Shown: positions 60,244 to 64,000 of the stretch, piece after piece
How positions within the stretch are numbered: position 1 is the first letter of the stretch
Layout of the letters: the number at the start of each line of letters is the position of its first letter
Made by a program: the position numbers and the translations under genes
Notes under the pieces: model-generated
What the model was told of the DNA's origin: nothing
The model's database searches: none
The model's input: the letters and a program-made list of their open reading frames with translations, nothing else
DNA from: Sesamum alatum
Taxonomy: Eukaryota; Streptophyta; Magnoliopsida; Lamiales; Pedaliaceae
Length of the DNA: 64,000 nucleotides
Assembly: GCA_034509735.1 (NCBI GenBank)
Contig: JACGWO010000007.1
Coordinates: forward strand, 2,108,001-2,172,000
Reading direction: 5' to 3'

Positions 60244-62799
60244 ACGAAAACCCAAGTCAACGAGAACCCATGTTGTCTTGTACAAATCTTCAAAGATTAA
60301 GGACTAAAAGTCAAAAGTTTGTCACTTTTTTCTTTTTCATCTTTGAATTAAGGGATTATTAGACTGCTTTTGGAAATTGGCGTGTCTGATCTGATCAGCT
60401 TTAACTTTGGATCCAATCACTTTCTCAATGTTTCAAATATAGTACGACCAAAGTCTTCGTCTTTTACCAAAGTCTTCTTTTATTACTTTGGGAATTTTAA
60501 TAAAAGAAATACTAATTTACATATTTTACATCCTCGATTATCATTATATTCATATTAAAGTAAATTAATGTGAAAATAATGTTTGTGGAGAAAAATTATA
60601 AAGAAAAAATATATTATCCTTTAAATTCATCGGAGTTATGATTTATATTACAATGTAGCAAAATCAAGTTGGAGAAAAGTCTAAAGTTCCAGAAACTAGA
60701 CGGAGAATCAAGTCATGGTCTGGTCAAATTGACCCCGTCAAATTCACGCTTTTACTCTTTTGAATGAGTCAGAGTGTGATGTTTTTTCTACTTAATAATA
60801 AATATAGTTTTACTTTATGGTAAATGCTGTCATAAATTATTATAGTTATTGCTAAATTATTAGATATATGATATTTGATGCGAATAATTGTAATCAATTT
60901 ATTCGAAATATAAAATAGTTCATTACTTCACTTTAAAAAAAGAAGAAGAAATAAAAAGTTTAAAAGTAATTTGTTAATTTCAATGTCAACATCCACATAA
61001 TAATTTATAATCAACTAACAATTACTTTTAAAATAGACAAATACTCTGCATATATTTTATGATATTTAAACCCACGGTCTCGTAATTATGAAATTTTATT
61101 TTTCGTTACTGAACTAAGTCTCGTTAGTATATTTCATGGTTTTTAGTTTCTTTTTTTTGAAAAATTTCACAAAAATTTTCTTTTATTTGTTGATCATTTT
61201 TCACATTTTCTCATGAGATTAATTGGATGAAACAAGTAAACTAATTTAATGTTGCATTTGGACTAAATAAATAGAGTTTAAATGGAGAATTTGAAGTAAG
61301 AATTTTCTATGATTTCATATTAAATAAATTCAAAATTTATCACAATGTCACAAAATATAATCCACGACTCCAAATCTGTCAATTCGAACACGAAACAACA
61401 TTATTAAATAATTAAATTAGATGGAATCAACATAATTTTTTGTGAATAAATATTGAGTGAATTTTTTTTTTGAATTGAAAATCATGAATTTTATTAATCG
61501 AAAGTAAAGTGCTTACATCAAGTCCTGACGGCTATCAATATCGAATAGAGATAATTACAAAAAATCAAATCATTAATATCACATAAATTAACACTTAGTT
61601 ATTACAAGAATAAATCATAACTACTATACAGTAAAAATAACATCAACTCACGTAGAAATTTGAATCCATAACTTTTAGAATTATGGGACCTCAACTTCAC
61701 CAATTAAAGGAGGCGGCAAAATATTGAGTAACTTGAAGGTCGAATTTTCTCCCCTTTGACAGTAATAATCAGATAAGACCTGAATGAGAAAAGTCACTAA
61801 TGTGATCCACGTGGCAACATACTACAGGTGGTACGACATTGGTACCTCGAGGGTGACAAAAGCTTGTGGTCAACACCTTGAGTGCATCGTGACGGTTGAT
61901 GGGCCTCGGTTTAATCGTACGGTTCAGAGAAGGTATACCGGCTATGGAGGGTTTTCTGGGTAAAGCAATAGTTGGTCAACCTTTTCCCATGTGATGTGTC
62001 TCATTTATAGTCAGCTTTTTTTATTTTAGTAATTGTCAAAATCTCGAGAGTCTTTGTTGTATCTTGATTATTAATTAACAAAAATATTATTACTCTTCTG
62101 CACCAATATTTTTGTTAAATTCCAAATAGACCCCTATATTTTGTTAGTACAAGTAATATTTCCCATCAATACAATTAATTCAATTAGCAAAACGAACGAG
62201 GCCTAATTTAATTGACGAAATTTATCAACAGATGAACAAGAAGTAATAGGTTCGAGTCCCACGAATATAAGGTATAAGTGGTCAACTGAAATAATAATTA
62301 TTTATTTATACATACTTGATATTAATAATTTACATGTATTTGATTACTGATGATTAAGATTCATAATATAACCGTAGTCGAGTCACTAAAACAAAATCAG
62401 TCAATAAAAATTACTCATTTTTTTATTATATAATTAGTTTTACATTTTGATTAGTTCAATAATAGATGCCTGTTACTTGCAATTCGATAATGACGTCACA
62501 ATTTATGCTAAATATGTCAAAATTCATTGTTCGTGCCTCATAATAATTTTTTTTATTTAATTACATATTCCAATTTTCATCAGTACGTACATATTAAATT
62601 AAAATAAAATTACACTATAAACCACAAAAAAATTCAAGTTAATCCCTATTTATGTGATGACAGACTTTACAAAGCATGCGTAGAAGTTATACTGAGATGT
62701 ACTTAATTAAACCAGAATAGGAAAATCCTGATTGGGATATCCATAATCTTCATATAATTTCAATTCCACTAATTGCCAATTTGCCACAGCTACGCCTGC
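60242..62799. other. AT-rich intergenic DNA
   Basis: No gene is supported. There is a minus-strand tRNA-like SINE head at about 61650-61712 and a relic near 62225-62275 (GGTTCGAGTCCCACGAA). Confidence 0.5.
61650..61712 (-). repeat. SINE head (tRNA-related)
   Basis: On the minus strand, TTGGTGAAGTTGAGGTCCCA followed by AAGTTATGGATTCAA matches the head of the SINE copy at 13665-13852. No body is recognised. Confidence 0.45.
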
Positions 62800-62975
62800 C
62801 TTATTTCGTCTCTTGTTGATGTTTCACAATTAAGAGATCGTGGGTTCGAGTCCTACAAATGTAGGGAGTTGTTTAATTTATTGGATGTTTGTTTATTCTT
62901 CTAATTGGTGTTGATAGACGTGGATATAATATTCATTTATTATACCGTGCACTGAATATTGTAATAAACTATTGT
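62800..62975 (+). repeat. SINE copy, same family as 13665-13852
   Basis: A B-box GGGTTCGAGTCCTAC is followed by AATGTAGGGAGTTGTTTAAT, ATTGGTGTTGATAGACGTGG and a tail ATACCGTGCACTGAATATTG. The minus-strand copy at 13665-13852 carries the same order of blocks. The two copies lie 49 kb apart, so this is a dispersed repeat. Confidence 0.65.
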
Positions 62976-63129
62976 TCGCTTTAAAAATATTATTGTCTCT
63001 TTGCTCATTATTAAAAAAAAAAACTCTTGCTCTTCACGGAAAAACTCAATCATTCCTCACTCTGACCAAATCACACTTCCACCCCACAAGAAATTCTTAT
63101 TCTCACATAAGCCCCCACGCTGTCACCAT

Positions 63130-63477
63130 TAGGTGTGTAAATGATTCGAGTCGAGTCGAACACATTATTGTTCAAGCTTGTTTGAATTCTTATCGAGCTT
63201 CAAAAATTGTATTTGAATTTGGTTTGATTATTGTTCTAATCAAGCTCAAACGAATTTTAATTGGATCAAATACGAGTCGAGCTAGAGTAATTTGATATTT
63301 TTAAGTATATTTTATTATTTTTTCAATAATCGAATCGAGCTCGAGCCGAGCTCAAAAGTTTACCGAATAAATTTTTTTGTTCAAATTTATTTTGTTAAGC
63401 TTAAAAAATCGAGTTCAAATGAGTTTTCGATTGATTTCAATCGAGTATCGAATAATTTGATTATTTTTTCAGTCCTA
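63130..63477. mobile_element. Probable hAT-type MITE with GAGTCGAG repeats
   Basis: It begins TAGGTGTGTAAA and ends ...CAGTCCTA, with many CGAGTCGAG/GAGCTCGAG motifs inside. The flanks 63122-63129 (GTCACCAT) and 63478-63485 (GTCACGTT) agree at 6 of 8 positions, compatible with an aged 8-bp hAT duplication. It lies about 330 bases upstream of the WRKY start. Confidence 0.5.
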
Positions 63478-63708
63478 GTCACGTTTAGAAAACATCTAAA
63501 AACCTGATCAACAATTGTACCATACGCTTCAATAGTTGCACAGGATGCTGGGAGAATCAATAATTAAACTGGCAATATCAATTGCCAGACCCTCCACCAA
63601 ATGGGTCCCACTCTGCCAGTTTTTTCAACAAAAAAAGGCCAATATTTTGTCCTTTTTCTCTGAATTTTCAAAAGATTAAATCTGGGCCGTCGGATCGCAT
63701 TCCAAACT

Positions 63709-63744
63709 TTGACCCAAACCTGGTGACCCGGTCACCCGGTGACC
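63709..63744 (+). promoter_or_regulatory. W-box and TGAC-core cluster upstream of WRKY gene
   Basis: TTGACC at 63709-63714 is a W-box. TGACC at 63724-63728, GGTCA at 63730-63734 and TGACC at 63740-63744 add three more TGAC cores within 36 bases. A TATA-like CATATATT follows near 63754. WRKY factors bind W-boxes, and many WRKY promoters carry them. Auto- or cross-regulation is inferred. Confidence 0.5.
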
Positions 63745-63805
63745 TACCCCTTCCATATATTCCCCTCTCCCCCATCCCACCTCCATTCACAATTTTGCCG
63801 AGGAA

Positions 63806-64000
63806 ATGGCCGTGGAATTGCTCGGCTACTCGAATCTCAACGAGCAGATGGCGGTTCAAGAAGCTGCATCAGCCGGATTGAAATCGATGGAGCATTTGAT
63901 CGGAGCAGTTTCCCAACAGAATCAGCAGCTCGACTGTAGAGAAATCACGGATTTCACGGTTTCCAAGTTCAGAAAGGTGATTTCGATCCTAAATCGGACC
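63806..64000 (+). CDS. Group IId WRKY transcription factor, 5' part (cut by window end)
   Basis: ATG at 63806 opens a frame that reaches the window edge (65 codons, no stop). It begins [14 protein letters not shown], then has [17 protein letters not shown] and [14 protein letters not shown]. The last is the calmodulin-binding C-motif that defines group IId (WRKY7/11/15/17 relatives). The WRKY domain itself would lie beyond the window. Group IId factors act in the nucleus, often in defence and stress responses. The start is supported by the MAVEL N-terminus shared in the clade and by promoter-like sequence just upstream. Confidence 0.88.
   Translation, partial: MAVELLGYSNLNEQMAVQEAASAGLKSMEHLIGAVSQQNQQLDCREITDFTVSKFRKVISILNRT

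Noticed and set aside
62800..62880. Possible tRNA gene
   Set aside because: Only the B-box is good; no acceptor stem or cloverleaf could be formed, and the sequence recurs as part of a SINE.

Overview
This window is nuclear DNA from a flowering plant, probably a eudicot; the species cannot be told. The grounds are GT-AG introns in several genes, plant-specific families (a group IId WRKY, a plant CNGC, an RSZ splicing factor, a plant mobile domain protein), a very AT-rich background, and dense plant-type transposons. One segment is plastid-derived DNA sitting in the nucleus.

Layout. 1-19.6 kb is a transposon-rich accessory region. It holds MULE-type MITEs (one carrying fused plastid rpoB and ycf2 pieces), a solo LTR with a 5-bp target duplication, a hAT-type MITE with an 8-bp duplication, small Helitrons and a 4-kb Helitron array. 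19.6-42.9 kb is the gene island: a MYND-type ubiquitin-specific protease (+), a UDP-GlcNAc-type nucleotide sugar transporter (+), a group III cyclic-nucleotide-gated channel (-) and an RSZ21/22-type splicing factor (-). 43-63.5 kb is again mobile DNA: a second Helitron array with four near-identical ~494-bp tandem units, a 5.7-kb Mutator-like element (MULE) with a perfect 9-bp duplication carrying a plant-mobile-domain gene and a transposase gene (both broken), further MULE and foldback MITEs, a 415-bp TRIM-like mini-LTR element and a SINE family. The window ends in the first 65 codons of a group IId WRKY gene.

The host genes are unrelated functionally and look like ordinary neighbours. The transporter and the channel are convergent. 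The most interesting material is in the mobile fraction: terminal-inverted-repeat elements that hold non-transposon DNA (plastid fragments, GC-rich cores), and Helitrons with many 5' ends but only one 3' end per cluster. Two conserved genes carry single-base frame breaks at homopolymers (A4 in the transporter, T8 in the channel); these may be assembly errors rather than real mutations.
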